This document shows, in pieces, positions 42,590 through 54,059 of a DNA stretch of 64,000 nt (position 1 is the first letter of the stretch; every line of letters begins with the position of its first letter). The DNA lies in the NCBI GenBank assembly GCA_037954325.1, contig JBBMNZ010000001.1, positions 4,729,232 to 4,793,231 on the forward strand, written 5' to 3'. The translations under genes were made by a program, and so were the position numbers. The stretch is from Fistularia commersonii. Lineage: Eukaryota > Chordata > Actinopteri > Syngnathiformes > Fistulariidae. A model generated the notes under the pieces. The model was not told the DNA's origin. It did not search any database and saw only the letters and a program-made list of their open reading frames with translations.

Positions 42590-42890
42590 CGGCTCGGTTC
42601 TGGCTCTTTGTGTCGTAAAATGAAAGGGCCCGGAGCCATCGGGGCGGGGGCGAGGGGGCGAGGGGGCATAATGCATCAACCCAAATACCCCCGACCCCAC
42701 CACCACCGCCTTCAATTGGCTCATAATTGTGCGCGCTTTTTACCCCCACCCACCACCACCACCCCGCCGCCATCATGAAAAAGCACTCCCCTAATGTGCG
42801 GAGGAACGGGGCTCCGAGCCACTTACACTTTATAGGCCAAACCCATTTCGCCCCGGAATTCAAAGCATTTGGAAAATCTGTCTATTCACC
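42590..42890. promoter_or_regulatory. Conserved-noncoding-like segment
   Basis: Contains GTCGTAAAATGAAAGGGCC, CATAATGCATCAACCC, TTCAATTGGCTCATAATTG, CCCCTAATGTGCGG and CACTTTATAGGCC in complex DNA with C-rich breaks. Confidence 0.3.
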
Positions 42891-42894
42891 CCCC

Positions 42895-42934
42895 CACACA
42901 CACACACACACACACACACACCACCACCACCACC
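42895..42934. repeat. (CA)n then (CAC)n
   Basis: CA array to 42921 passing into CACCACCACCAC, translated as Thr-His then His-repeats. Confidence 0.95.
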
Positions 42935-42939
42935 TCCTC

Positions 42940-44555
42940 ATCCCAGGTCACATGAGATAGCTCCGATGAACTACACCCCCACTCACTCCGCAGCCGCCGG
43001 TGGACTTCCTGTAATGGCCCCCGCCAACAAAGCCCTCTTTGTGCAGGCGAAGGAGAGAGCCGAGGGCCAGGAGGCGCAAGAAACGCTCTTTACTTCCCCT
43101 TCCATTATGGAAGTGGACTCTGCCGGAAATATTTGTCTTGACAGTAGTTTAGCACCCCACCCCCATCACCACCCCCCGCCGTAAACACACACACACACAC
43201 ACACTTTCACCCCCCCCTCCCTGAAAGATTAAACTATTGAAATCGTCCTAAGCGCGGATGCCTCGCTCTTTTGTGCTCCTGAATGTCCGCGGTGTCCGAA
43301 GCTAACGTCGACCCCCCCTCCGCCCCCCACCCGCGCGATGCTAATGCTAAAAGTTCTCGTTTTCTTCGGTGGCAGAGAGGGGGAGGAGGGGGGGGGGGGC
43401 GGCGAAATCCTCCAGACAAACTCTCAAAGGTCGCATGCACTCAGCGCGAGAGCTCCGCTTTCCCCGCCGCCGCATTTATCACTTCGTATTTACCAATAAT
43501 AACAGCCCTCCTCGGGGAGCTCGGGGGTAAGTGCGCCCCCTGGCACTCCGGCCCCTCCGCTGCACTGGACCGCACACACACACACACACACTCCCACACA
43601 CACACACACATGCATACACACTCGCACTCCGCAGCCCCCCCCGGAGGCCGGATTCATCTCCTGCAGAGATTAGCAGCAACTCTCTCGGAGTCGAAGCGCA
43701 GACGTTGCAGATCGACGCCCACGCGTCCGGCGGCGTTCTCTCCGACCGCCTCGCCGCTGTTTTCGCTCCGACCGTGGCTCTGCCTCGAGACGCCCTCCAT
43801 GCTTCTGGACAAATTTGTCTCATCTCATTGAAAAAAAAAAAAAAAATTATATGTATATACCGCATTTATATTTGAGTTTTCAATATAGATAAAATCAAAC
43901 AATGAGATGTTGCCAGGTTGGATCGATTTCCGGCCCGTCTCTTTATTTCGCAGAGCTGAAAACGTTATAAAATAAATTAGCATTGAGCTGGCAGATCGTG
44001 AGCTGCTGTTGTTACTAACATTTATTGCACATTTATTGACATTTTCTCTACTATTGACCACAAGGAGTTTGCTCAACGGAAATGAAGTGAAATTCAAATT
44101 TTAAACATAAATAAACTGAATGAATGTAAACGTTCTGCAGTTTAAGAGTGGGATAAAAAATTTTTTATCTATATTTTCTTATTTTATTTTTCCTTTTTTC
44201 TCACGGGGCACCTTCCTGTTTGGGAGGCGATCGCGTTTTTTGTTTTTGTTTTGCTTCCTTGAACCGAACTGAGCGCGTGCAGAAGAAGGATCGTCAACAT
44301 CCCTGTGTTATTATAATAATCCGATGAAATGCGGGGTCCAGTGGCGTGGACCGTCGAGGCCGTGACTCACTGTAATAAAGGGACATCAGGATGAGCGGAT
44401 GTCCGAGCGACGCCGGAGACCCTGTAGTTGACAAAGATCCGGCCCTAAAGAAAAAAAAATCCCTCTCCGGGAGCCTCCACCCGGGCTAACCCTGTTTAAA
44501 AGCGGCGTCAGGCAGAGGGCGCTGCGATCGCTGCGGCCCGGCGGGGCCGTCTGGG
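42940..44555. other. Noncoding DNA with CA arrays
   Basis: No gene is supported. CA arrays lie at 43185-43204 and 43572-43610. A frame at 42966-43184 has a locally protein-like stretch (43015-43150, acceptor-like CACTCACTCCGCAG before it), but no good donor and no family match. A CTCF-like half site (GCGCCCCCTGGCAC) is at 43533. ACTTCCTGT occurs at 43004. Confidence 0.5.
43572..43610. repeat. (CA)n microsatellite, one interruption
   Basis: CA copies interrupted once by CTCC. Confidence 0.95.
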
Positions 44556-44559
44556 ACGC

Positions 44560-45010
44560 CCTCGTCATTAACACGGAAGGACACTCGTCTCCTGTGGGAG
44601 CAGACGGACAGCTCCGGGGCCTGGCTATCAATAACTTCCACTGATCGTACACTCTGTAATTACAGGAGCGATCAATTATCAAACGGTTTGTTCTGCCGGC
44701 ACAGAAGAAGAGCGGAGGAGCGGCGCGAGGGAGGGGGGGGGGGCACCGGAGCGTGTGATTACCGTGCCGATCTTTGAAAGGGAGAGCGCGAGTCGGCGGT
44801 TTGACCTCGGCGTTTTGTCGAGATGCGGCCGTGGCGTCCTCGTCGTCAGCTGTCACTTCCTGTCTTAATTAATCCTAATAGACTATTGACGCGGCACAAC
44901 CGTTCAGCTTTTTAATTAGTATTGCAATTTAGACCGGATAATCTGACAGCGCGGTCCAATTACCTCCGGGGAGGAAATGGAAAAGCTGTGAGGCAATAAT
45001 TACGAGGCGG
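44560..45010. promoter_or_regulatory. Conserved-noncoding-like element
   Basis: 44625-44700: GGCTATCAATAACTTCC, CTGTAATTACAGGAGC (palindromic CTGTAATTACAG), GATCAATTATC. 44850-45005: CTTAATTAATCCTAATAG, TTTTTAATTAGTATTGC, GATAATCTGACAG, GCAATAATTACG. A G-run near 44730 separates the halves. CTGTAATTACAG is a perfect 12-bp palindrome with a homeodomain dimer look. Confidence 0.38.
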
Positions 45011-45035
45011 CTGCTGGACGCCGAGGAAAAAAAAG

Positions 45036-45058
45036 AGTGTGTGTGTGTGTGTGTGTGT
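45036..45058. repeat. (GT)n microsatellite
   Basis: About 11 GT copies after an A-run. Confidence 0.93.
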
Positions 45059-45079
45059 CGGGAGGGGGGGCTTTTCTTT

Positions 45080-45400
45080 TGAAAGAGAAATCCGCGCATA
45101 TATTAGCCAATAAATGACAAAACACTAACCAGGCTAATCTCGTCAGCCGTGTGAGGGGCAGCTAATTGAATTGATTGCTGCTATCAATAGCAAACCAATG
45201 TGTGTGTGTGTGTGTGTGTGTTTGTGGGGGGGGGATGTCCTCAGTCACTCATATCATCTGACCTGATTCCCTCAGCTGTCACTCTCTGTGAGAACGCTGG
45301 CACGCCATGCGCCGCCGCGCCTGTACCTCCCCGCGCTTTCACGCGCTGATGGGGTAATTAATAAAGTATATGTTAATAGTGGCTTAATTGTTTTTTTTTT
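45080..45400. promoter_or_regulatory. Conserved-noncoding-like element
   Basis: CATATATTAGCCAATAAATG, GGCTAATCTCGTCAGCC, GCTAATTGAATTGATTGCTG, GCTATCAATAGC, and GGGTAATTAATAAAG occur in complex DNA, broken by a GT array at 45199-45220. GATTGCTGCTATCAATAGC contains a 12-bp palindrome GCTATCAATAGC-like core. Confidence 0.35.
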
Positions 45401-45404
45401 TGTG

Positions 45405-46865
45405 GTGCGGCGGCACTGACAAACAAGGGCGCCCGGGCGGGAGGCGAAGTGTCGGCGGCGCTCAGTCGGCATCGCCTTCAGCCCAACATATGGCCCCCTT
45501 TCCAGGCCGGCGCCGCGGCGGCGCATAATAGGAGCCTGCTGTTTAGTTTTCAAACATTAGTGATGTCACTATTCCTTTTGTCTCCCCAAGACAATAGACT
45601 GCCGTCTTTGCCCCCCCCCACTACACACACACACATTCAACTTTAAGTTGAATGATAGCACGCCGATCCATCACTGCTAACACGCAGCTAACAAATGGAA
45701 GTGTGTTGGAAGTGTTATGGGAAATGTTGATTTCTCGTGAGGAACCTTAAGTGACATTTTCTTGTTGTTGTTGTTGTTGTTGTTGCTAATGTGCTGATAA
45801 TCTTTTCTGAATTTTTTTATTTTTATTTTGAGGGGGGTGGGGGTTGTGTTTTTCGCAAACTTTAAAAAATGCTGCGAATAAATTGGCCAGAAATTGCAGA
45901 AGCAAAAAAAAAAAAATGCAGTGAGTTACCTAAAAAAAAAAAAAATTGTAAAAAATACAAAACTAAAACAAAATTGGTGATGCTAGGCAGGAACGTTTTA
46001 AAACTCTGCAAACTTGGAAAAGAATTCAGTAAAATTTTAAAGGATGACCTGAAACTTTCCAACGAAATTAACTGAAAATAATTAGGACTTTCAGTGAAAC
46101 CAGCTGTAAATGATCATGTAATTCATTTATTTTAATTAGGCTCAGATGTTCAAATGAAGCAACAAATTACCAAAAACAAAAACTTTCATTGCAATTCACT
46201 CAGGATTTGAAATAGAAAAAAAATAAACAGATGTGTGATGGCAGATATTAACTGATAAGTTAATTGATTTAATTAAACTTCTAGTCCAATTAAACACCCT
46301 TATGTTTCACTGAAAAGTCAGAACTTAATGAAGTGACCTCAAAACAGACGGCCGTCATACCCCTGCAGATTATTCACCCGGGTGGATGTTCCCATGGCAA
46401 CAGGCTGTAACCATCCTAGCTCTGCGCGCGTCACATGCTAACTCCTCGTCTAGCAGTTAGCTCTTCTACGAACATTTTAAAGCATTTATCGCAGGGTTCT
46501 TAAACATGGGCTCCGGCGGGCCCCGTCGCCGTAGCAACGAACGGCTGTTTTTACCTTGATAGTCTCAGAACCTTGCATGGGCCAAGGAATTTGGGATGCC
46601 AAAGTGAGAAGGAGAACTTTCTGTTTCCAGATACTTAAGATAGATGGCTAGAATTAGGCATAGTTCAATTAATTCATGAAAAGCAGATTTGTTAAACTTA
46701 AACGGTAACTGAAGTGACAAGCCAAAGAAATAAATAGATCAACAAAATAAGAAATTAAAAAATAGCAAAAGAGAAACCTCCAACAGTGTATGAACGCATC
46801 TCGAATTGAAGCATCTAATTCGGCAACTTGAGTTTTAACCTTCTCCCTCATTGTTTATTTGGTTA
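45405..46865. other. Noncoding DNA, AT-rich from 45700
   Basis: No gene is supported. It holds TTCAACTTTAAGTTGAA (palindrome, 45638-45654), a (GTT)n run at 45762-45785 and A-runs at 45905-45916 and 45931-45945. Lys/Phe-rich frames are due to A/T runs. Confidence 0.6.
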
Positions 46866-46869
46866 TTTT

Positions 46870-46871
<2 letters not shown>

Positions 46872-46910
<39 letters not shown>
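46872..46910. repeat. (GT)n microsatellite
   Basis: About 18 GT copies. Confidence 0.96.
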
Positions 46911-46914
46911 ATAA

Positions 46915-48438
46915 ACACACCTGCATTTACCGCTGACAAGACGGAGAAACGCACTGCACCTGCGTGGGACTTAAAGGCCATTAGTGGGGCATGAACATAA
47001 TTACTGCCTTTTATTAAAAATAATAATAAAAAAAAAATCCCACGGCTGGGGTTTTAATAAAACTTTAACCCGATCAAAACACGGGATTTATTTCCGTCTT
47101 GCGCACTTAAAAAAAAAAAAAAAAAAAAAAAGGGATCTACATGTCAAATCCCACGTGATCCTTAATGAAAGCCGCCGTGATTAGAGGCGTCGTGTTTATT
47201 GTGGGTGTTTCTGCAGCAGTGAATAAACAGCCATGGCGGGGAGTCGGGTGGGGAGTGTGTTTCTCCGCCGGAAGGTGAGGAGACAGACACCCCAACCTGC
47301 GCCGGAAAGGTGCGAATCCTCACGCGCAGACGAATCGCGGCCCTGTCACGTGATCCCACACTTTACCCCCCTCCCTCCCGTCTCCTTCCGCTCCAGAGAG
47401 TCTGACATGCATTTTGACGTTCTGGAAGGAAAAACAGAATAAAAATAACTTCCTGTTTTTTTAGTTGAACTGTTTGCTGTTCAACTTCCAGCTGCTGGGG
47501 TTAATCAATCAATCAAGCAAGCAAGCACGCAAATAAGCGATCCATAAGGCTACCAATAATAATAATAATAATTACATCAATTATAATTATAATAATACTA
47601 CTCTGATGTCGCTGCTACCACTCTTACTACTACTACTAGTAATAATTATTTTTATTATCATTTTTTACAATGTTTTTTTTTTTAATACTGTTGCTACTGC
47701 TGCTATTGTTTTATTGTTGTTGTTTTTATTATCAGTTGTAGAAGAAGTAGTGTTGTTGTTGTTATTATCAGTATTAAGATTAAATTCTGTTATACTGATT
47801 TTTTTTACTGTTATACTGAGACAGATTTTTTTTTTAAATAATTCAGATTATTCTTTTAGCAGCAGTGATGCTGTGATGGGCTGCATTAAATCGAATTATA
47901 TTATATTAAATTGAATTAAATTAAATTGAATAAATAACCATTTTTAAAAAGTGGAATTTAGATCACTGATAACAATCACATTCCTTCACGCACAATGCCA
48001 TGCTTCATTGTCTGCTGTATCTCCCAGGCCCTCAAATCATCTTTACTGAGGATCTCTGCTCTTTGCACTGGAAATACACAAACACATTCATACCCACAGA
48101 CACACACACACACACACACACAGGTGTGTTAATGTTGTAAGTCTAAATTACAGCCTGCTGAAAATGGCAGCAGGAAACACCTCCTGCGCGCCGGCTCTTT
48201 CTTCCTGTTCTTGCCAAAATCACGGATAATTGTCATCACTCTGCTGCGCCTTTTTTTTTCCCGAGACATGACCTTTTCAGGAACCAATCGGCTTCTCATC
48301 CTTGTCCTCGGGCTGTCAGGGGGTACCGGTGTCTACACCTGTCGTAACACCGCTACGACCAGGCAGTTCTTCAGTGCCTGTTTAGAATTTAGATTAACCG
48401 CTCTCAGTTTGTCCCCCAGAGTGTTTGTGACAAAACTA
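46915..48438. other. Noncoding DNA
   Basis: No gene is supported. It holds a poly(A) run of 23 (47109-47131), AT-rich trinucleotide-type DNA (TTATTA, CTACTACTA, TTGTTG) at 47550-47940 and a CA array at 48100-48122. The Leu-rich frame at 47606-47914 comes from that trinucleotide DNA. Confidence 0.6.
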
Positions 48439-48439
48439 G

Positions 48440-48860
48440 GATAAATCAGCTATCTGTGTAATCCAGTGTAAATATGTAATGCAGTGTCATTCGGTGTGGA
48501 GCAGTGTGTAAGGGCGTGCATGATGTCAAGTGTGTGACGCAGTGTGTGATCCAGTGCATAGGTGTGTGATGCAACATGGGATCCAGTGTAAAGCAATGTG
48601 TGGGGTAGTGTGTGTGCATTGTGTCATCCAGGGTACGGTCCAGTGTGTTCAAATGTCTGATGCAGTGTGTGATGCTATGACAACCAGTGGAAAGCAGTTT
48701 GTGAAGCACTGTGTGATCTATTTTAAAGTAAAGCGTGATGAAGCATTGCATTGAAGCATGTAGCATTTTGCCCAGTGTGAAGCAGTGTGTGATGCAGTGT
48801 GTCATACAGTGGAAAGCAGTGTGTGACGATATACGTGATGCCATGTAGGATACAGGGTGA
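48440..48860. repeat. Degenerate GCAGTGTGTGAT minisatellite
   Basis: Variants of ATCCAGTGTAAAGCAGTG and TGTGTGATGCAGTGTGTGA recur about 20 times over 420 bp in one orientation. The 168-codon minus-strand frame across it is a Cys/His/Thr-rich translation of the repeat and not a gene. Confidence 0.8.
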
Positions 48861-48864
48861 TGGA

Positions 48865-49510
48865 GTATTGATCCTGAAATTAAACATGACCTCCAGTGAC
48901 GTGGGCAGAAGTAGTACTTTGGATGTTGAATTTCCCTTAAATAACTTGTCAAATGAACATCACTTGCTGCTGGGCAAAAACTTACTTCTCTTTTTCAGAC
49001 GCCCAAGCCGAGATAGCAAGAGCTCGAAGGTGCATGGAGGCAATGACATTATATAGTGCACGTGGCATGCAGTGTGTGTATGCATGTGTGCGGTCATCAA
49101 TTTCAATTTGTTTTTTATTAGTAATCAAAATATTTTATAGTTTTGTTTGCCCTTTCTGACATTGAGCACCTGAGCCTGCAAAAGTCTGTGCACGGCCCTG
49201 CTCCTGCTGGAGGTCAGCTGACGGGCTATCGGGTGGGTGGATAAACAGCCAGAAAATGAGACAAAATAAAAATAAAATAACCCAAAAAAAAAAAAAAAGG
49301 AAAAAACAAACCCAAAAAAAAATTTAAAAACAAAAACCGAAAAGAAAAATATAATTTTCATAAACAGCGGGAGGCGACAAAGGAAATTGTCGAAGAAATA
49401 CCATTATAATTACAAGATAAAAGAAAATTAGATATTATTTTTTTCTTTAAAATTCAGCTAAAGTTTACCCTCGAAAACCATCACTTTAATTAATCTGTGA
49501 AAAATAATAT
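48865..49510. other. Noncoding DNA
   Basis: No gene is supported. 49255-49350 is A-rich with AAAATAAAAT words. Confidence 0.6.
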
Positions 49511-49514
49511 CCTC

Positions 49515-49865
49515 AAGGTCTCCATGATGTCCGTCTTCCTCCCATGGTCCCTAAAGACAATGAACGCCGTCTCTGAGCTTGATGAGAGGTGCCGATGATG
49601 AAAATGGTCACAATGGCGTCCAAGCATCTAAAAGTGATCAATAATTATATATATATATATATCATAATATTTTCTAGCATTTACATCGTGCTTCCTGTTG
49701 AAGTCCTGGCACTTCCTGTCAGTGTCTTTGCCGTCATTATTGGACGTTTGCAGTTAATTGTCAGCTAAGCTCCGCCTCCTACATCAGTGTCAGCCAGGAT
49801 TGCCCCCCCCCCCCCATGTGACCCTGAGAGCGGGATAATCTGCGGATATAATGAACAGATGAATG
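49515..49865 (+). repeat. Teleost interspersed repeat with inserted DNA (copy 9)
   Basis: The 5' half (GTCTCCATGATGTCC, GTCTTCCTCCCATGGTCC) is at 49519-49552. The 3' half (ATTGTCAGCTAAGCTCCGCC, AGTGTCAGCCAGGATTG, GACCCTGAGAGCGGGATAAT, ATGAACAGATGAATG) is at 49755-49865. About 200 bp with an (AT)n run and two CTTCCTGT words lie between, more than in other copies. This copy preserves the GAGAGCGGGATAA end best. Confidence 0.6.
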
Positions 49866-49946
49866 TAAAGTAACTGCAAAATAAAGCTGTCAGGTCAATT
49901 AATCTGCAATAATCACCCCCCCCCACCCCACCCTGCGGTCACCCCG

Positions 49947-49947
<1 letters not shown>

Positions 49948-49978
<31 letters not shown>
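49948..49978. repeat. Poly(C) run of 31
   Basis: 31 consecutive C, the longest homopolymer in the window, in a C-rich setting (49906-49985). Confidence 0.93.
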
Positions 49979-49979
<1 letters not shown>

Positions 49980-49984
49980 CCCCC

Positions 49985-50940
49985 ACACTAATTCTTGCTG
50001 AAAATTAATCTCCCGTCAAAGGGATTTAAAAAAAAAAAAAAAAAAAATCACCGGAGCAGACTCGGAGCAAGTGAGTCCTGGAGGCCCGCCTCCACCTGCC
50101 GCCGCCCTCCTTCCCCCTCTTTTCCTTTATTTTCTTTTTTCTTTTTTGACTAAGCAGCAGAAAATCCAATTATTAGCAACAACCCAATTACCACCCCCAC
50201 CTCCCCCCCCTCCTTTGGCCTCGGCGGCTCAAATCCAAGGTTGGATTTGTGGATTAGCGAGGTTTTTACCGACGGAGGGTAAGCAACAATGTCGAATTTC
50301 CTGGCCGCCTGCGCTCTTCCGGACTCACGGGGCGGGGTAGGGGTCGGAGCGGTGGGGGGGCGGGGGGGGGGGGGGGGGGGGGGTCTCTAGACAGTAGATC
50401 ACAGTTAGCTCGGGTCAAGGGTGCAAGTAGAGTCTGTCAATTTGAACGCGGTCGCTAATAAAGTCATATTGACGTTGGGGCCGGGCGGGGGGGCGGAGAA
50501 GCGCACCACGCTGCTGTCTCTCTGACCCGGAGAGGCTGACCCGTGGACGTGACCTTTGACCCCGGCCCGTTCCTCTGACTCCCAACGTCTGCCGGCTGCG
50601 GACCGACGACGGGACGTCAACGTTCGGATGTAAAATGAAAATGCGAGCAATAAACAATTAATACGGATATGAAACTATGAGAAACAATAAAAAAACAACC
50701 AGAAACAAGTGATGAAAACAATTAGAAAGAAACGGAAACTATTTAAAATCATTCCAAATTCAAGTTAATTAAAGACAATCTAAAACACTTAGAAACAATT
50801 TGAAATCATCATAAACAGTAAAACCAATGAGCCCTGAAATTGAAATTTAAAGTAATTGAATTTCAATTCAATTTCTTTTACACTTATATCTCTTCAATTA
50901 CAAGTTAAGAGATTTGACCAGCAAACCCACACGAAACCTT
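49985..50940. other. Noncoding DNA
   Basis: Poly(A) at 50029-50047, a G-rich stretch with 22 consecutive G (50362-50383), and A-rich degenerate GAAACAATTAGAAAC words at 50640-50830. 50230-50310 looks complex. No gene is supported. Confidence 0.6.
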
Positions 50941-50942
50941 TG

Positions 50943-50990
<48 letters not shown>

Positions 50991-50999
50991 CATCTATCC

Positions 51000-51050
<51 letters not shown>

Positions 51051-51054
51051 CATC
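50943..51054. repeat. (TATC)n microsatellite with CATC interruptions
   Basis: About 28 tetranucleotides. CATC replaces TATC at 50991 and 50999 and at the end. Confidence 0.97.
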
Positions 51055-51059
51055 GGAGG

Positions 51060-52868
51060 ATCGGTCGATGGAGACAAAATCCCAGTCCTCTTGCGCACTT
51101 AAATCTCTGTTAGTGTCATTAGACCAATCAGGAGAGGCTCCGCCCCCACCCTCCAACAGGCTCCGCCCCCAAACCAAGTTTTTGGCAACTTTTGACATTA
51201 AGGTTCTTGGTTCTCCGTCGTTATGGAGGGATTATCTTGAAGTCCCTGTCCTACGGCGAACTGAGGCGGTTGGAACAGCGGCTCCTACTTACTTAGTGGC
51301 CAGTTAACCCTTTAACTCGCCAGTTTCTTAAATCGTCCGCCGCGGCTCCTCCCGTTTCCGTTGGCTCGCTCTCCCTCGAGGTGTTTGTTTGATGAATAGG
51401 TCATTTTTGTCCTTGGAGGTCTCTGGCTGGGGGGGCGGGGTCACGGCCATCCTCTCCGTCAGGAGGCGGCGGCGGCAGATAGATGGCAGTGGAGGCCAGA
51501 GTGTGTGTGACCGCCGCTGTGTGTTTACTGCGGTGAAGTGAAGCGAGCGGATGGCGGCGGCGGCGGCGGGCGGAGGAGGGGGTTGGAGCCACAGGCCTGC
51601 GGACTGGAGACGAGCCAGAACGGCACTTCACGGCGTGTTAGTCACGCGGACGCCGCGCTGTCATTAATCGTCATAACGACGGAGGATCCAGCCTCTGATT
51701 CACAGCCAACACATCGGACAGAACCTTTCTGGCCACTCAGCAGATTTACGGCTCGCCGCTCGGCGGCAAATTTTCCGCTCAACTTTTCAGAGCCTCCCCC
51801 CCCCTTCACCCCCAACAACTCCAGAACAAAGGCTGGTGTGCGGAGTGATGGCGCTCATGGTCACTTTGTGTTATTACTGTCTTATTAATGCGTTATAAGC
51901 TGACAGTTGGGGGGGGGGGGGGGGGGGGGGCGCGGGTTGGTGAAGGTCGATCTCGTGGAGCAATTTGAGGCTCCTCACGGAGCAGTTGGGTCGACTGCCG
52001 CCCCCGGCCTGCGGGGCGCCAGTTAGTTAGCTTAGCTCGGCGTTGAGGGCATTATTGCATCCATAAGCTGGAACGATGATCCCCGCACGAAAACTGACCC
52101 GACAGCTGTACCTCGTCCGCATTCGGCCGTCGCTGCTGCTAATTGGGGGGGCGGAGCTAATCATTCGCACCGGCGGCCAATTCTGGGTCTGCACTGAAGA
52201 TACCGACTGCTTTGTGGGAGGAAGATGGAGAGAGCACACAGAAGATGCTCGAATGCTAAACTGCTAAATGCTAAATAAGGTAAAGAGACTGCCTGCTGTC
52301 GTATCATCGGCACGAATAGATACTCCTGGCCAATTGAAACTGCACTTTTGAGAAATCGCAAAATACCAAAATAACACAGTATCGTACATGTACTGCAGTA
52401 AAATGACTCTTTATTTGAACTGCGAGTACACTTTATTGGCTCCTGAGGATAATAACGAGATCAAAATAAATTCATTTCATGCACTGCTTGGTACTCTGTA
52501 TATTATTTATTAATGTACCAACAGTCGTACTTAAAACTGCACCGGCATGTGCATGTACTTCAAATTTTCAAAAGGGTATCGTTATTAGAAGTACTCCGTC
52601 GGGTGTCTCAGAATAGTGGTTAAGTGCTTGAAATTGCATCAAGTATGTTTGAAGTTAAGGTAACGGTGTAGAATCAGTGGACCCAGTACAAGGCAGTGAT
52701 ACAATAATGAAGTGCAATTATAAGTACACTTAAGTTAAGTATGCTTATATTTGCACTTCATTAAAAGAAGCTGATTGTTGTACCATTACCTCAATAAAAC
52801 ATTAAAAACTACTCATGTACTTTTACACAAAACCACGTTTTAACTCATTAAATGTGGAATAATTTGTT
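51060..52868. other. Noncoding DNA
   Basis: No gene is supported. It holds two CTCCGCCCCC words (51136, 51160) in what may be a broken interspersed repeat, a GGC patch near 51555, 22 consecutive G (51909-51930) and AT-rich DNA with GTACTT / AAGTACACTTAAG words at 52370-52830. A frame at 52076-52267 is open on both strands with no domain. Confidence 0.6.
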
Positions 52869-52871
52869 GAT

Positions 52872-53715
52872 TAGACCCTTCCAGGTTGCATCACTGGGTA
52901 CTTTCAACCCCAAAACCCAATACTGTTCACTATAAGAACCTTCCAGGCTGCATATTTGGGTACCTTTGACAACCCAACCCTAATACCCAGGTTCCATCAC
53001 TAGGTTCCTTCAACCCCCAAACTCCAATCCCTTCATGATTAGAACCCTCCAGGGTCCATAACTTGATTCCTTCATATCGCAAAACTCTGAACCTTTTCAC
53101 TACTAGAACCTTCCAGGTTCCATCATTGGGTTCCTTCAACAGCCCAATCCCTACATCCATAACTTTTCGAACATACCGGGTTCCATTTTCAGGGTCTACC
53201 ACCCCGCATCCCCTTTTCACTTCCCTATTAGAACCTTCCAGGTTCCATCATTGGGTTCCTTCAACAACCCAGCCCTAATACCCTTCATTATTGCAATGTT
53301 CCAGGTTCCCTCTTTGGGTACCTTCAACCCCCAAACCCGATACTGTTCACTATTAAAGCCTTCCAGGTTGCGTCTTTGGGTACCTTCACCATACCCTTCA
53401 CCATAAGAATGCTCCAGGGTCAATGATTGGGTTCCTTCAACCCCCAAACCTAATGTCCTTCATTATTAGAACCTTCAAGGTTCTCTCTTTGGGTAGCTTC
53501 GACCACCCAACCCCATAAAGCCCCCCTCCTCCAACCCCATACCCTTCCCTATTAGAACTCTCCAGGTTCCATCATCTGGTTCCATCATTCTCCATCCCCC
53601 TTGCCACTCTCCATCCCCCTTGCCACTATCAGGTTCCTCCACCCGCCCAGACCCCTTATTTACTTCCCCATTAGAACCTTCCAGGTTCCATCATTGGGTT
53701 CCTTCAACCACCCAC
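52872..53715. repeat. Degenerate minisatellite of about 60 bp with CCTTCCAGGTTCCATC words
   Basis: Units contain ATTAGAACCTTCCAGG, TTCCATCATTGGGTTCC and TTCAACxxCCCAA. About 12 copies are seen, with starts near 52872, 52934, 53040, 53100, 53226, 53290, 53350, 53405, 53466, 53552 and 53671. The copies at 53100, 53226 and 53671 are almost identical over 36 bp while others are diverged, so exchange between copies has been recent for some. Confidence 0.85.
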
Positions 53716-53839
53716 CCCAATCCCCCGACATCTTACGAATACTGTGACTTCAACAAGGTCAAAGGTCAAGCCTGGTGAAAAGGCTGCTACCTGGCATTTT
53801 GGGTGCCAGACAGCTCCATTTATGTTTAGAGCCAGTGTT

Positions 53840-53880
53840 TGTTTGCGTGTGTGTGTGTGGATGTGTGTGTGTGTGTGTGC
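53840..53880. repeat. (GT)n microsatellite, one interruption
   Basis: GT copies interrupted by GGAT at 53859-53862. Confidence 0.94.
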
Positions 53881-54059
53881 CCCCCCTCCTCCCCACACCG
53901 TCTCAGAGGCCCGAGACGGATCAGGAGTTCCATTAGGAATTTCAGGGCGAGTTAAGGAGGACACATTAACACACGTGTCGCCTCTGTAGTTAAATGTCAG
54001 CACGGGCGGGGGGGGGGGCTGAGATGGTATATTCCATTAGCCACCGCCGCTTGTTTCCC

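Noticed and set aside
42966..43184. Possible exon with acceptor-like CACTCACTCCGCAG
   Set aside because: The peptide is plausible in places, but no good donor follows before CA-rich DNA and no family is recognised.
48446..48952. 168-codon minus-strand frame rich in His, Cys and Thr
   Set aside because: It covers the degenerate GCAGTGTGTGAT minisatellite, and its Cys/His pattern comes from the repeat, not from zinc fingers.
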